Below are positions 1 through 11,997 of a stretch of DNA of 64,000 nucleotides, piece by piece. The position numbers and the translations under genes are program-made. Source of the stretch: Pseudomonas sp. GM41(2012) (lineage in GTDB: Bacteria > Pseudomonadota > Gammaproteobacteria > Pseudomonadales > Pseudomonadaceae); contig NZ_AKJN02000007.1 of assembly GCF_000282315.2 (NCBI RefSeq), positions 124,001 through 188,000 on the forward strand, given 5' to 3'. Positions within the stretch are counted from its first letter, which is position 1, and each line of letters begins with the position of its first letter. Below the pieces are notes generated by a model, which did not search any database, had not been told where the DNA came from, and worked only from the letters and a program-made list of their open reading frames with translations.

Positions 1-670
1 GTACATTGGCGTGTTGGTCGACGACCTGATTACCCTGGGTACCCAGGAACCGTATCGGATGTTTACGTCCCGCGCCGAATACCGCCTGATCCTGCGCGAA
101 GACAACGCCGACCTGCGCTTGACCGAAAAAGGTCGCGAACTGGGTCTGGTGGATGACGCGCGTTGGGCTGCGTTCTGCACCAAACGCGAAAGCATCACGC
201 TGGAAGAGCAACGCCTGAAAAGTACCTGGGTTCGCCCGGGCACCGAGCAAGGCGATGCAATTTCCGAGAAGTTCGGCACGCCGCTGACCCATGAATACAA
301 CTTGCTCAATCTGCTGAGCCGTCCGGAAATCGACTACGCTGGTCTGATCGCCGTGACCGGTGGTGGCGCAGAAGATCCACAAGTCGCCGAGCAGGTCGAA
401 ATCAAGACCAAATACGCCGGTTACATCGATCGCCAACAGGATGAAATCGCTCGTCTGCGGGCCAGCGAAGACACAAAACTGCCTGTGGATATCGATTACA
501 CGAATATTTCCGGTCTCTCCAAAGAGATCCAGAGCAAGCTCGGTGCGACCCGTCCAGAAACCTTGGGTCAGGCGTCGCGTATCCCGGGTGTGACGCCGGC
601 AGCGATTTCGCTGTTGATGATTCATCTGAAAAAACGCGGCGCGGGCCGTCAGTTGGAGCAAAGCGCTTGA
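1..670 (+). CDS. mnmG: tRNA uridine 5-carboxymethylaminomethyl modification enzyme MnmG, C-terminal part
   Basis: The reading frame is already open at the left edge (codons from base 2: [13 protein letters not shown]), so the gene starts outside the window. About 222 C-terminal residues are present. The stretch [17 protein letters not shown] is the conserved MnmG/GidA signature near the tRNA-binding region, and the helical C-terminal domain ends in KKRGAG. MnmG is an FAD enzyme that works with MnmE to modify U34 of certain tRNAs in the cytoplasm. The stop codon overlaps the TTG start of rsmG, so the two are translationally coupled. In pseudomonads mnmG lies just downstream of the dnaA-rpmH-rnpA-yidC-mnmE block, which places oriC to the left. 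Confidence 0.97.
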   Translation, partial: YIGVLVDDLITLGTQEPYRMFTSRAEYRLILREDNADLRLTEKGRELGLVDDARWAAFCTKRESITLEEQRLKSTWVRPGTEQGDAISEKFGTPLTHEYNLLNLLSRPEIDYAGLIAVTGGGAEDPQVAEQVEIKTKYAGYIDRQQDEIARLRASEDTKLPVDIDYTNISGLSKEIQSKLGATRPETLGQASRIPGVTPAAISLLMIHLKKRGAGRQLEQSA

Positions 671-1311
671 GTTCGTTGGTCACCTCGCAACACGCAGAAG
701 AGTTATCCACAGGTGCTCGCCAGCTCGGTGTCACGCTGACAGAAACCCAGCATGCTCAGCTGCTGGGTTATCTGGCCCTGTTGATCAAATGGAACAAGGC
801 TTACAACCTGACCGCGGTACGCGATCCGGATGAAATGGTTTCCCGTCACTTGCTCGACAGTCTGAGCGTGATGTCGTTCGTCGAAAACGGCCGCTGGCTG
901 GACGTTGGCAGCGGTGGGGGCATGCCGGGTATTCCGCTGGCCATCCTGTTTCCAGAGTCCCAAGTGACTTGCCTGGACAGCAACGGCAAGAAAACCCGCT
1001 TCCTGACTCAGGTCAAACTCGAACTCAAACTGGATAACCTGCAAGTTATCCACAGTCGCGTCGAAGCTTTTCAACCTGCTCAGCCATTCAACGGGATCAT
1101 TTCCCGGGCGTTCAGCAGCATGGAGAACTTCAGCAACTGGACTCGCCACCTCGGCGACACCGAAACACGTTGGCTGGCAATGAAGGGCGTTCATCCCGCC
1201 GATGAGCTGGTAGCATTGCCGGCAGACTTCCACCTCGATAGCGAACACGCCCTGGCCGTACCCGGTTGCCAAGGCCAACGCCATCTGCTGATACTGCGCC
1301 GCACGGCATGA
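667..1311 (+). CDS. rsmG: 16S rRNA (guanine527-N7)-methyltransferase RsmG
   Basis: This 214-residue protein has the normal RsmG/GidB length. It methylates N7 of G527 of 16S rRNA with SAM. The SAM-binding glycine loop [15 protein letters not shown] lies near residues 78-92, preceded by the family motif [13 protein letters not shown]. The start is a TTG at 667 that shares bases with the mnmG TGA, as is common for this pair. Two perfect DnaA boxes (703 and 1046) fall inside the coding sequence. The gene sits between mnmG and parA, the standard pseudomonad order. Confidence 0.96.
   Translation: MSSLVTSQHAEELSTGARQLGVTLTETQHAQLLGYLALLIKWNKAYNLTAVRDPDEMVSRHLLDSLSVMSFVENGRWLDVGSGGGMPGIPLAILFPESQVTCLDSNGKKTRFLTQVKLELKLDNLQVIHSRVEAFQPAQPFNGIISRAFSSMENFSNWTRHLGDTETRWLAMKGVHPADELVALPADFHLDSEHALAVPGCQGQRHLLILRRTA
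703..711 (+). other. DnaA box TTATCCACA
   Basis: Perfect match to the strict DnaA box, inside rsmG. First of an origin-proximal series. Confidence 0.7.
1046..1054 (+). other. DnaA box TTATCCACA
   Basis: Perfect DnaA box in the middle of rsmG, same orientation as the one at 703. Confidence 0.7.
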
Positions 1312-1329
1312 TTGGGAACACAAGCAAGA

Positions 1330-2127
1330 ATGGCTAAGGTATTCGCGATAGCGAACCAAAAGGGTGGTGTGGGCAAGACCACCACCTGTATCAACCTCGC
1401 AGCTTCCCTGGTCGCTACCAAGCGTCGGGTGCTGTTGATCGATCTCGATCCACAGGGCAACGCCACCATGGGTAGCGGTGTGGATAAACACGGCCTGGAG
1501 AACTCGGTCTACGACCTGCTGATCGGCGAATGCGATCTGGCCCAGGCCATGCACTACTCCGAGCATGGTGGTTACCAACTGCTGCCGGCCAACCGCGACC
1601 TGACCGCGGCCGAAGTGGTTCTGCTGGAAATGCAGATGAAGGAAAGCCGCCTGCGCAGTGCATTGGCGCCGATCCGTGAAAACTACGATTACATTTTGAT
1701 CGACTGCCCGCCGTCGTTGTCGATGCTCACGCTGAACGCTTTGGTCGCCGCTGATGGGGTAATTATCCCCATGCAGTGCGAGTACTTCGCGCTCGAAGGC
1801 TTGAGCGACCTTGTGGATAACATCAAGCGCATCGCTGAGTTGCTGAACCCGAACCTGAAAGTCGAAGGCCTGTTGCGGACCATGTATGACCCGCGCCTGA
1901 GCCTGATGAACGATGTTTCGGCGCAGCTCAAGGAGCACTTCGGCGAGCAGCTCTACGACACGGTGATTCCGCGCAACATCCGCCTGGCTGAAGCACCAAG
2001 CTATGGCATGCCGGCGCTGGCGTACGACAAATCATCGCGGGGCGCCATTGCCTATCTGGCATTGGCGGGCGAGATGGTTCGTCGTCAACGCAAAAACTCA
2101 CGCACTGCCGCTGCTCAGGCAACTTAA
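1330..2127 (+). CDS. parA: chromosome-partitioning ATPase ParA (Soj)
   Basis: This 265-residue ParA-type Walker ATPase works with ParB and parS to move the origin region apart after replication. The deviant Walker A motif KGGVGKTT is at residues 11-18, the DLDPQGNAT Walker A' loop follows near residue 39, and the Walker B region reads YDYILIDCPPSL. The frame is also open from a TTG at 1312, but MAKVFAIANQKGG is the usual N-terminus, so the ATG at 1330 was chosen. It is 18 bp downstream of rsmG and 9 bp upstream of parB. Two reverse-orientation DnaA boxes (1479 and 1812) lie within it. Confidence 0.97.
   Translation: MAKVFAIANQKGGVGKTTTCINLAASLVATKRRVLLIDLDPQGNATMGSGVDKHGLENSVYDLLIGECDLAQAMHYSEHGGYQLLPANRDLTAAEVVLLEMQMKESRLRSALAPIRENYDYILIDCPPSLSMLTLNALVAADGVIIPMQCEYFALEGLSDLVDNIKRIAELLNPNLKVEGLLRTMYDPRLSLMNDVSAQLKEHFGEQLYDTVIPRNIRLAEAPSYGMPALAYDKSSRGAIAYLALAGEMVRRQRKNSRTAAAQAT
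1479..1487 (-). other. DnaA box (reverse orientation)
   Basis: TGTGGATAA on the plus strand is a perfect DnaA box on the minus strand, within parA. Confidence 0.65.
1812..1820 (-). other. DnaA box (reverse orientation)
   Basis: Second perfect minus-strand DnaA box within parA. Confidence 0.65.
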
Positions 2128-2136
2128 GGAATCCCC

Positions 2137-3009
2137 ATGGCCGTCAAGAAACGAGGTCTCGGACGTGGACTGGATGCACTGCTGAGTGGTCCGACTGTCA
2201 GCTCGCTGGAAGAACAAGCGGTGCAGGCTGATCAGCGTGAGCTGCAGCACCTGCCCCTGGACCTGATCCAGCGCGGCAAGTACCAGCCGCGGCGTGACAT
2301 GGATCCTCAGGCGCTGGAAGAGCTGGCGCAGTCGATCAAGGCTCAGGGCGTCATGCAGCCGATCGTGGTTCGCCCGATTGGCAGCGGTCGCTTCGAAATC
2401 ATCGCCGGTGAACGCCGCTGGCGCGCCAGCCAGCAAGCGGGCCAGGAAACCATCCCGGCAATGGTTCGCGATGTGCCGGATGAAACCGCGATCGCCATGG
2501 CGCTGATCGAGAACATCCAGCGCGAAGACCTCAACCCGATCGAAGAAGCGGTTGCGTTGCAGCGTTTGCAGCAGGAATTCCAGCTGACTCAGCAACAAGT
2601 GGCCGAAGCGGTGGGCAAATCCCGCGTGACCGTGGCCAACCTGCTACGCTTGATCGCGTTGCCGGAAGTCATCAAAACCATGCTGTCCCACGGCGACCTG
2701 GAAATGGGTCATGCCCGTGCTTTGCTCGGTTTACCGGAAAATCAACAGGTTGAAGGGGCGCGACATGTTGTCGCACGGGGGCTGACTGTACGCCAGACTG
2801 AAGCACTGGTTCGCCAGTGGTTGAGTGGTAAACAGGAACCTGCTGAACCGGTAAAGCCGGACCCGGATATCGCTCGACTCGAACAGCGTCTGGCTGAGCG
2901 CCTAGGCTCTGCGGTGCAGATTCGCCACGGGAAAAAGGGGAAGGGGCAGTTGGTGATCGGTTACAACTCCCTCGATGAGCTTCAAGGTGTACTTGCACAC
3001 ATTCGCTGA
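2137..3009 (+). CDS. parB: chromosome-partitioning protein ParB (parS-binding CTPase)
   Basis: This 290-residue ParB/Spo0J protein begins MAVKKRGLGRGLDALL, the conserved ParA-interacting N-terminus. The nucleotide-binding ParB box GERRWRA is near residues 90-96. A helix-turn-helix (QQVAEAVGKSRVTVANLLRL) around residues 152-171 reads parS. The C-terminal dimerisation domain ends FKVYLHTFA-like in reading YNSLDELQGVLAHIR. An AGGAA ribosome-binding site precedes the ATG. Its likely targets in this window are the two perfect 14-bp palindromes GTTCCACGTGGAAC at 27988 and 40168. Confidence 0.96.
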   Translation: MAVKKRGLGRGLDALLSGPTVSSLEEQAVQADQRELQHLPLDLIQRGKYQPRRDMDPQALEELAQSIKAQGVMQPIVVRPIGSGRFEIIAGERRWRASQQAGQETIPAMVRDVPDETAIAMALIENIQREDLNPIEEAVALQRLQQEFQLTQQQVAEAVGKSRVTVANLLRLIALPEVIKTMLSHGDLEMGHARALLGLPENQQVEGARHVVARGLTVRQTEALVRQWLSGKQEPAEPVKPDPDIARLEQRLAERLGSAVQIRHGKKGKGQLVIGYNSLDELQGVLAHIR

Positions 3010-3054
3010 AACATTTCCTCATGTAGCGTGCAGTCGGAAATCACTACCTGACAG

Positions 3055-3083
3055 TTGAATAGGGGCAGAACCGCCCCTATACT
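3055..3083 (+). promoter_or_regulatory. predicted sigma70 promoter of the atp operon with an embedded palindrome
   Basis: The -35 element TTGAAT (3055-3060) and the -10 element TATACT (3078-3083) are separated by exactly 17 bases. The spacer is occupied by a perfect inverted repeat with 8-bp arms, ATAGGGGC at 3059-3066 and GCCCCTAT at 3073-3080, with a 6-base loop. The arms touch both promoter elements. It lies 75 bp upstream of atpI and is the only convincing promoter between parB and atpI. A repressor or activator site is an inference from this geometry. Confidence 0.65.
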
Positions 3084-3157
3084 CTGCGCGCATTTTGTCG
3101 GCACAAATTATGCCAAGTTATTGAATTCTGGCAGCCGATCATTGGGGAGCAAAAACG

Positions 3158-4451
<1,294 letters not shown>

Positions 4452-4475
4452 GACCAGTCTCGACTAGTCTGATGT

Positions 4476-4497
4476 CCCACTCGGTCAAACGAGTGGG
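4476..4497 (+). other. intercistronic hairpin between atpB and atpE
   Basis: Perfect inverted repeat CCCACTCG / CGAGTGGG with a 6-base loop and no following U-tract, so it does not look like a terminator. It stands upstream of the highly expressed c-subunit gene. Confidence 0.6.
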
Positions 4498-4569
4498 TGC
4501 CCGAACAGGGCTATGAAACGATTTGTTTTACCGCTTTAAAATCTAAAAAACCTAAACCATACGACGTAA

Positions 4570-4840
<271 letters not shown>

Positions 4841-4842
<2 letters not shown>

Positions 4843-4864
4843 TTACTCGAACCTTCGAGTAATT
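4841..4864 (+). other. intercistronic hairpin between atpE and atpF
   Basis: Perfect inverted repeat with 11-base arms (AATTACTCGAA and TTCGAGTAATT) separated by only CC, so the real loop is probably six bases. The left arm includes the last two bases of the atpE stop codon. There is no U-tract. Confidence 0.6.
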
Positions 4865-4898
4865 GGTGTGATGTGCAACGAACGAGCGAGGTGTTGGC

Positions 4899-5369
4899 GT
4901 GAACATTAATGCAACCCTGATTGGCCAGTCCGTTGCGTTCTTCATTTTTGTACTGTTTTGCATGAAGTTCGTGTGGCCTCCGGTCATCGCGGCTTTGCAC
5001 GAACGTCAGAAGAAGATCGCGGATGGACTGGATGCTGCCAGCCGAGCAGCTCGCGACCTGGAGTTGGCCCAAGAGAAAGCGGGTCATCAACTGCGCGAAG
5101 CAAAAGCTCAGGCAGCTGAAATCATTGAGCAAGCCAAGAAACGCGGTAACCAGATCGTCGAAGAGGCTGTTGAAAAAGCCCGTATCGACGCTGACCGTGT
5201 GAAGGTTCAGGCTCAGGCCGAGATCGAGCAGGAACTGAACAGTGTCAAAGACGCGCTGCGTGCCCAATTGGGTGCTCTGGCCGTTGGCGGCGCCGAGAAG
5301 ATCCTGGGTGCCACAATCGATCAAAACGCGCACGCGGAGCTGGTAAACAAACTGGCTGCTGAAATTTAA
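4899..5369 (+). CDS. atpF: F1Fo ATP synthase subunit b
   Basis: This 156-residue protein is the peripheral stalk of the enzyme. A single N-terminal membrane helix (about residues 8-26) is followed by KFVWPPVI and a long charged coiled coil rich in Ala, Glu, Lys and Arg. The length matches E. coli AtpF exactly. The start is a GTG at 4899 with GAGGTG about five bases upstream. atpH follows after 12 bp. Confidence 0.97.
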   Translation: MNINATLIGQSVAFFIFVLFCMKFVWPPVIAALHERQKKIADGLDAASRAARDLELAQEKAGHQLREAKAQAAEIIEQAKKRGNQIVEEAVEKARIDADRVKVQAQAEIEQELNSVKDALRAQLGALAVGGAEKILGATIDQNAHAELVNKLAAEI

Positions 5370-5381
5370 GCGAGGGCGATC

Positions 5382-5918
5382 ATGGCAGAATTGACCACGT
5401 TGGCCCGACCTTACGCTAAGGCAGCCTTCGAGCACGCCCAGGCCCACCAGCAACTGGCCTCTTGGTCAGCCATGCTCGGCCTGGCTGCAGCAGTGTCGCA
5501 AGACGACACCATGCAGCGCGTGCTCAAGGCCCCGCGACTGACGAGCGCAGACAAGGCCGCCACGTTTATTGACGTGTGCGGCGACAAGTTTGATGTGAAG
5601 GCACAGAACTTCATTAACGTCGTTGCCGAAAACGACCGTCTCCCGCTGTTGCCGGAGATCGCCGCTCTGTTTGACCTGTACAAGGCCGAACAAGAGAAAT
5701 CGGTAGACGTTGAAGTCACCAGTGCTTTTGCATTGAACCAAGAACAGCAAGACAAACTCGCCAAGGTTCTCAGTGCACGACTCAACCGGGAAGTGCGCCT
5801 GCAAGTCGAGGAAGACAAATCCCTTATTGGGGGCATTGTCATCCGCGCCGGCGACCTGGTAATCGATGGCTCGGTACGCGGCAAACTCGCGAACCTTGCC
5901 GAAGCATTGAAATCTTGA
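5382..5918 (+). CDS. atpH: F1Fo ATP synthase subunit delta
   Basis: This 178-residue protein links the top of F1 to the b-subunit stalk. It begins [19 protein letters not shown], the usual delta N-terminus, and ends with the OSCP signature [26 protein letters not shown] region near residues 147-170. The spacing to atpF and atpA (12 and 21 bp) shows tight coupling within the operon. Confidence 0.97.
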   Translation: MAELTTLARPYAKAAFEHAQAHQQLASWSAMLGLAAAVSQDDTMQRVLKAPRLTSADKAATFIDVCGDKFDVKAQNFINVVAENDRLPLLPEIAALFDLYKAEQEKSVDVEVTSAFALNQEQQDKLAKVLSARLNREVRLQVEEDKSLIGGIVIRAGDLVIDGSVRGKLANLAEALKS

Positions 5919-5939
5919 GTTTGAAGGGGCAGCAGAGCA

Positions 5940-7484
5940 ATGCAGCAACTCAATCCTTCCGAAATAAGTGAAATTATCAAGGGCCGCATCGACAAGCTCG
6001 ATGTGACCTCCCAAGCCCGTAACGAAGGCACTGTCGTCAGCGTATCTGACGGTATCGTGCGGATTCACGGTCTGGCCGACGTAATGTACGGCGAGATGAT
6101 CGAGTTTCCGGGCGGCGTCTTCGGTATGGCTCTCAACCTAGAGCAAGACTCCGTAGGTGCCGTTGTATTGGGCTCCTACCAGTCTCTGGCTGAAGGCATG
6201 AGCGCCAAGTGCACTGGCCGCATCCTCGAAGTTCCGGTTGGTAAGGAACTGCTGGGTCGCGTAGTCGACGCACTGGGTAACCCAGTTGACGGCAAAGGTC
6301 CGCTGAACAACACCGAGACCGATGCGGTCGAGAAAGTTGCTCCAGGCGTGATCTGGCGTAAGTCGGTAGACCAGCCTGTACAGACTGGCTACAAGGCTGT
6401 CGATGCCATGATCCCTGTCGGCCGTGGCCAGCGTGAGCTGATCATCGGTGACCGTCAGATCGGTAAAACCGCTCTGGCGATCGACGCGATCATCAACCAG
6501 AAAAACAGCGGCATTTTCTGCGTCTACGTAGCGATCGGTCAGAAACAATCGACCATCGCTAACGTGGTTCGCAAACTGGAAGAAAACGGCGCACTGGCTA
6601 ACACCATCGTCGTGGCTGCGAGCGCTTCGGAATCTGCAGCACTGCAGTTCCTGGCACCGTACTCCGGTTGCACCATGGGTGAATTCTTCCGCGACCGCGG
6701 TGAAGACGCGCTGATCGTTTATGACGATCTGTCCAAGCAAGCAGTGGCTTACCGCCAGATTTCCCTGCTGCTGCGCCGTCCACCAGGCCGTGAAGCTTAC
6801 CCAGGCGACGTGTTCTATCTCCACTCCCGTCTGCTGGAGCGCGCATCCCGCGTTTCGGAAGAGTACGTAGAGAAGTTCACCAACGGCGCAGTGACCGGCA
6901 AAACCGGTTCCCTGACCGCACTGCCGATCATCGAAACCCAGGCTGGCGACGTTTCCGCGTTCGTTCCGACCAACGTGATTTCCATCACCGACGGTCAGAT
7001 CTTCCTGGAATCGGCCATGTTCAACTCCGGGATCCGTCCTGCTGTGAACGCCGGTGTTTCGGTATCCCGTGTGGGTGGTGCCGCTCAGACCAAGATCATC
7101 AAGAAGCTCTCCGGTGGTATCCGTACCGCTCTGGCTCAGTACCGTGAACTGGCGGCATTCGCCCAGTTTGCTTCTGACCTGGACGAAGCGACCCGTAAGC
7201 AACTTGAGCATGGTCAGCGCGTTACCGAGCTGATGAAGCAGAAGCAATACGCACCAATGTCGATCGCTGACATGGCGCTGTCGCTGTATGCCGCTGAGCG
7301 TGGGTTCCTGACTGACGTTGAAATCGCCAAGATCGGCAGCTTCGAACAAGCGCTGATTGCTTTCTTCAACCGCGATCACGCCGATTTGATGGCGAAGATC
7401 AACGTGAAGGGTGACTTCAATGACGAAATCGACGCTGGCATGAAAGCCGGTATCGAGAAGTTCAAGGCCACCCAAACCTGGTAA
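5940..7484 (+). CDS. atpA: F1Fo ATP synthase subunit alpha
   Basis: This 514-residue regulatory nucleotide-binding F1 subunit has the family length. The P-loop is [13 protein letters not shown] near residue 170, the alpha/beta signature [14 protein letters not shown] lies near residues 363-376, and the N-terminus [17 protein letters not shown] is typical. It forms the alpha3beta3 hexamer with AtpD. A long hairpin with a GCAA loop separates it from atpG. Confidence 0.99.
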   Translation: MQQLNPSEISEIIKGRIDKLDVTSQARNEGTVVSVSDGIVRIHGLADVMYGEMIEFPGGVFGMALNLEQDSVGAVVLGSYQSLAEGMSAKCTGRILEVPVGKELLGRVVDALGNPVDGKGPLNNTETDAVEKVAPGVIWRKSVDQPVQTGYKAVDAMIPVGRGQRELIIGDRQIGKTALAIDAIINQKNSGIFCVYVAIGQKQSTIANVVRKLEENGALANTIVVAASASESAALQFLAPYSGCTMGEFFRDRGEDALIVYDDLSKQAVAYRQISLLLRRPPGREAYPGDVFYLHSRLLERASRVSEEYVEKFTNGAVTGKTGSLTALPIIETQAGDVSAFVPTNVISITDGQIFLESAMFNSGIRPAVNAGVSVSRVGGAAQTKIIKKLSGGIRTALAQYRELAAFAQFASDLDEATRKQLEHGQRVTELMKQKQYAPMSIADMALSLYAAERGFLTDVEIAKIGSFEQALIAFFNRDHADLMAKINVKGDFNDEIDAGMKAGIEKFKATQTW

Positions 7485-7489
7485 GCCGC

Positions 7490-7513
7490 AGCGGGAGCCG
7501 CAAGGCTCCCGCT
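7490..7513 (+). other. intercistronic GCAA-tetraloop hairpin between atpA and atpG
   Basis: Perfect 10-bp stem AGCGGGAGCC / GGCTCCCGCT closed by GCAA, a stable GNRA tetraloop. Transcription must continue to atpG, and no U-tract follows, so this looks like an RNA-stability or processing element. Confidence 0.6.
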
Positions 7514-7534
7514 TGCTAACCTGATAGGTGTTAC

Positions 7535-8395
7535 ATGGCAGGCGCAAAAGAGATTCGCAGTAAGATTGCGAGCATCAAAAGCACGCAAAAGATTACCAGC
7601 GCCATGGAAAAAGTGGCGGTCAGTAAAATGCGCAAGGCACAAATGCGCATGGCTGCTAGCCGTCCTTACGCGGAGCGCATCCGCCAGGTTATTGGTCATT
7701 TGGCCAACGCCAACCCGGAATATCGCCACCCCTTCATGAGCGAGCGTGAAGTAAAGCGCGTCGGTTACGTCGTGGTGAGCACTGACCGTGGTTTGTGCGG
7801 TGGTTTGAACACCAACCTGTTCAAGGCCCTGGTCAAGGACATGGCGGTAAACCGCGAAAACGGCGTCGAGATCGATCTGTGTGTTGTTGGTAGCAAGGGT
7901 GCGGCTTTCTTCCGCAACTTCGGCGGTAACGTCGTTGCAGCTATCAGCCACCTGGGTGAAGAGCCGTCGATCAATGATCTGATTGGCAGCGTCAAGGTGA
8001 TGCTGGATGCCTACCTGGACGGCCGTATTGATCGCCTGTCCGTGGTGTCCAACAAGTTCATCAACACCATGACGCAAACGCCTACTGTGGAGCAGTTGAT
8101 TCCACTGGAGGCAACCCCGGATCAATCGCTCAAGCACCACTGGGACTATCTCTACGAACCGGATGCCAAAGAGCTGCTTGACGGCTTGATGGTCCGTTAC
8201 GTCGAGTCGCAGGTCTACCAGGCGGTGGTCGAGAACAACGCGGCTGAACAAGCTGCGCGGATGATCGCGATGAAGAACGCTACCGACAACGCCGGTGATT
8301 TGATCAGCGATTTGCAGCTGGTCTACAACAAGGCGCGTCAGGCTGCGATCACCCAAGAGATCTCGGAAATCGTCGGCGGCGCTGCCGCGGTTTAA
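7535..8395 (+). CDS. atpG: F1Fo ATP synthase subunit gamma
   Basis: This 286-residue central-shaft protein rotates inside alpha3beta3. The N-terminal helix [20 protein letters not shown] and the C-terminal signature [19 protein letters not shown] are the diagnostic ends of the family. [12 protein letters not shown] motif lies near residues 84-94. AGGTG precedes the ATG. It is 27 bp upstream of atpD. Confidence 0.98.
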   Translation: MAGAKEIRSKIASIKSTQKITSAMEKVAVSKMRKAQMRMAASRPYAERIRQVIGHLANANPEYRHPFMSEREVKRVGYVVVSTDRGLCGGLNTNLFKALVKDMAVNRENGVEIDLCVVGSKGAAFFRNFGGNVVAAISHLGEEPSINDLIGSVKVMLDAYLDGRIDRLSVVSNKFINTMTQTPTVEQLIPLEATPDQSLKHHWDYLYEPDAKELLDGLMVRYVESQVYQAVVENNAAEQAARMIAMKNATDNAGDLISDLQLVYNKARQAAITQEISEIVGGAAAV

Positions 8396-9802
<1,407 letters not shown>

Positions 9803-9807
9803 TCCCG

Positions 9808-9825
9808 GCGCCCGGCAACGGGCGC
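9808..9825 (+). other. intercistronic GCAA-tetraloop hairpin between atpD and atpC
   Basis: Perfect 7-bp stem GCGCCCG / CGGGCGC with the same GCAA loop as the atpA-atpG hairpin. It starts six bases after the atpD stop. Confidence 0.6.
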
Positions 9826-9847
9826 TAATTTAGGTTGAGGCAATCAG

Positions 9848-10273
9848 ATGGCTATGACAGTCCATTGCGATATCGTCAGCGCGGAAGGGGAAATCTTCTC
9901 CGGCCTGGTCGAGATGGTGGTTGCGCACGGTGCACTGGGTGATCTTGGTATCGCCCTGGGTCACGCGCCGCTGATCACTAATCTCAAGCCGGGCCCGATC
10001 CGCCTGATCAAGCAGGGCGGGGAAGAGGAGGTGTATTACATCTCTGGCGGTTTCCTCGAGGTTCAGCCGAACATGGTCAAGGTACTTGCCGACACTGTGC
10101 AACGTGCTGCCGACCTGGACGAAGCCTCCGCTCAGGAAGCCGTTAAGGCTGCCGAGAAGGCCTTGCATGACCGTGGTGCAGAATTCGATTATGGTTCTGC
10201 TGCCGCACGTCTGGCCGAGGCTGCAGCTCAGCTGCGCACCGTCCAGCAGATCCGCAAGAAGTTCGGCCACTAA
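9848..10273 (+). CDS. atpC: F1Fo ATP synthase subunit epsilon
   Basis: This 141-residue protein binds gamma and inhibits ATP hydrolysis. It has an N-terminal beta-sandwich ([17 protein letters not shown] through [10 protein letters not shown]) and a C-terminal helical hairpin (about residues 90-141). The two possible starts are two codons apart (MAMTVH), and the first has GAGGCAATC upstream. It is the last gene of the operon and is followed by a strong terminator. Confidence 0.97.
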   Translation: MAMTVHCDIVSAEGEIFSGLVEMVVAHGALGDLGIALGHAPLITNLKPGPIRLIKQGGEEEVYYISGGFLEVQPNMVKVLADTVQRAADLDEASAQEAVKAAEKALHDRGAEFDYGSAAARLAEAAAQLRTVQQIRKKFGH

Positions 10274-10301
10274 TAGGCCACTGCTTGTTGTGCGATTGAT
10301 T

Positions 10302-10336
10302 AAAAAGGGTAGCCTCGGCTACCCTTTTTTCTTTTT
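10302..10336 (+). terminator. Rho-independent terminator of the atp operon
   Basis: Stem AAAAAGGGTAGC / GCTACCCTTTTT with a CTCG tetraloop, followed by T-rich sequence (TTTTTTCTTTTT). It may work in both directions because the left arm starts with an A-run. Confidence 0.92.
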
Positions 10337-10389
10337 AGATATTCATAACCTGGTCGCAGCCGCAGACCACCCAGGATTGGTAGCCAGTC

Positions 10390-11757
10390 ATGTCTTTAGA
10401 AATCGTTATCCTCGCTGCTGGTCAAGGCACTCGCATGCGTTCGGCACTGCCGAAGGTTCTGCATCCGATTGCCGGCAACTCGATGCTCGGCCATGTTATC
10501 CACAGCGCCCGGCAACTTGATCCACAGCGCATTCACGTAGTGATCGGCCATGGCGCCGAGGCAGTGCGTGAGCGTCTGGCGGCTGATGATCTGAATTTCG
10601 TCCTGCAGGACAAACAGCTTGGGACTGGACACGCCGTTGCTCAAGCGGTGCCTTTCATTGAGTCCGACACCGTCCTGATTCTTTATGGTGACGTGCCATT
10701 GATCGAAGTCGAGACCCTGCAGCGTTTGCTCAAGCAAGTAGCGCCGCAGCAACTGGGTTTGTTGACAGTAGAACTGGACGACCCGACTGGCTATGGCCGC
10801 ATCGTCCGCAACGCTGACGGTAAAGTGACGGCTATCGTCGAGCAGAAAGACGCCAACGAAACCGAACGAGCGATCACTGAAGGCAACACCGGCATTCTGG
10901 CGCTGCCGTTCGCGCAATTGGCTGGCTGGATGAGCCGTCTTTCGAACAACAACGCCCAGGGCGAGTACTACCTGACTGACGTAATCGCCATGGCGGTCAG
11001 CGACGGTCTGGTGGTGGCCACCGAGCAACCGCATGACGCCATGGAAGTGCAGGGCGCCAACGACCGCAAGCAGCTTTCCGAGCTTGAGCGTCACTATCAG
11101 CTGCGCGCCGGTCGTCGTTTGATGGCTCAAGGCGTGACCCTGCGTGACCCGGCTCGTTTCGATGTGCGCGGTGAAATCACCGTCGGCCGCGACGTGCTGA
11201 TCGACATCAACGTGATCCTCGAAGGCAAGGTCGTTATCGAGGATGACGTGGTGATCGGCCCGAACTGTGTGATCAAGGACAGCACGCTGCGCAAAGGTGT
11301 GGTGATCAAGGCCAACAGCCACATCGAAGGCGCGGTTCTGGGCGAAGGCAGCGATGCCGGCCCGTTCGCTCGTTTGCGTCCAGGCACTGTGCTGGAAGCA
11401 CGCGCCCATGTGGGTAACTTTGTTGAATTGAAAAACGCTCACCTGGGCGAAGGCGCCAAGGCCGGTCATCTGACCTATCTGGGTGATGCCGAGATCGGCG
11501 CGCGCACCAATATCGGCGCGGGCACCATTACCTGCAACTACGATGGCGCCAATAAATGGAAAACCGTGCTGGGTGAAGATGTGTTCATCGGTTCCAACAA
11601 CTCGTTGGTTGCGCCTGTGGATATCTCTTCCGGTGCGACCACTGCTGCTGGTTCGACCATTACGCAGAATGTGGATAACTTGCAGTTGGCCGTGGGCCGT
11701 GCGCGGCAGAAGAATATCGATGGCTGGAAACGGCCTGAGAAAATCAAGAAGAGCTGA
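10390..11757 (+). CDS. glmU: bifunctional GlcN-1-P acetyltransferase / GlcNAc-1-P uridyltransferase GlmU
   Basis: This 455-residue cytoplasmic enzyme performs the last two steps of UDP-GlcNAc synthesis for peptidoglycan and LPS. The N-terminal uridyltransferase domain shows [20 protein letters not shown] (about residues 7-26). The C-terminal half is a left-handed beta-helix of hexapeptide repeats ending in [23 protein letters not shown] coils with the acetyl-CoA site. It lies between the atp terminator and glmR-glmS, so UDP-GlcNAc genes are clustered. Perfect DnaA boxes occur at 10496 and, near its 3' end, at 11670 and 11759. Confidence 0.98.
   Translation: MSLEIVILAAGQGTRMRSALPKVLHPIAGNSMLGHVIHSARQLDPQRIHVVIGHGAEAVRERLAADDLNFVLQDKQLGTGHAVAQAVPFIESDTVLILYGDVPLIEVETLQRLLKQVAPQQLGLLTVELDDPTGYGRIVRNADGKVTAIVEQKDANETERAITEGNTGILALPFAQLAGWMSRLSNNNAQGEYYLTDVIAMAVSDGLVVATEQPHDAMEVQGANDRKQLSELERHYQLRAGRRLMAQGVTLRDPARFDVRGEITVGRDVLIDINVILEGKVVIEDDVVIGPNCVIKDSTLRKGVVIKANSHIEGAVLGEGSDAGPFARLRPGTVLEARAHVGNFVELKNAHLGEGAKAGHLTYLGDAEIGARTNIGAGTITCNYDGANKWKTVLGEDVFIGSNNSLVAPVDISSGATTAAGSTITQNVDNLQLAVGRARQKNIDGWKRPEKIKKS
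10496..10504 (+). other. DnaA box TTATCCACA
   Basis: Perfect DnaA box in the 5' part of glmU. Confidence 0.65.
11670..11678 (-). other. DnaA box (reverse orientation)
   Basis: TGTGGATAA on the plus strand, in the 3' part of glmU, 81 bp from the next box and facing it. Confidence 0.65.
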
Positions 11758-11758
11758 G

Positions 11759-11767
11759 TTATCCACA
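11759..11767 (+). other. DnaA box TTATCCACA
   Basis: Perfect DnaA box starting two bases after the glmU stop codon. Confidence 0.7.
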
Positions 11768-11793
11768 GTTAACCTGGCGTTCTTGAGATAGTA

Positions 11794-11897
11794 ATCGCGG
11801 CAAGTCGGATCGCCGCACCGCATGCTCCTACAAGTTTTAGGTTGTTCACATAATGTGTGAACGACGCTGACCCGTAGGAGCATGGCTTGCCCGCGAT
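11794..11897. repeat. REP inverted pair (REPIN-like) between glmU and glmR
   Basis: ATCGCGG...GCTCCTAC on the left is mirrored imperfectly by GTAGGAGC...CCGCGAT on the right, the Pseudomonas REP core. A second perfect inverted repeat, GTTCACA/TGTGAAC (11844-11862), lies in the loop. Confidence 0.7.
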
Positions 11898-11901
11898 GCT
11901 T

Positions 11902-11910
11902 TTATCCACA
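11902..11910 (+). other. DnaA box TTATCCACA
   Basis: Perfect DnaA box directly after the REP pair, 88 bp upstream of the glmR start. Confidence 0.7.
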
Positions 11911-11973
11911 GGTCGTTTTATCGCCCCACGCTTGACGAAGTTTCGCCAATAGGTTTTGATTGCTTCCGTTATC

Positions 11974-11986
11974 TTTCGAATCGAAA
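11974..11986. promoter_or_regulatory. possible GlmR operator
   Basis: Palindrome TTTCG-AAT-CGAAA ending 11 bp before the glmR ATG. DeoR-family repressors often bind TTTCG-type half sites. Autoregulation is inferred from position only. Confidence 0.35.
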
Positions 11987-11997
11987 CTTACCAAGCC

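Noticed and set aside
703..1938. 411-codon open frame on the minus strand across rsmG and parA
   Set aside because: It is antisense to two well-identified genes and has no family features; long antisense frames are common in GC-rich DNA.
10396..11883. 495-codon minus-strand frame opposite glmU
   Set aside because: Shadow of glmU codon bias; composition rich in Gln, His and Val with no recognisable domain.
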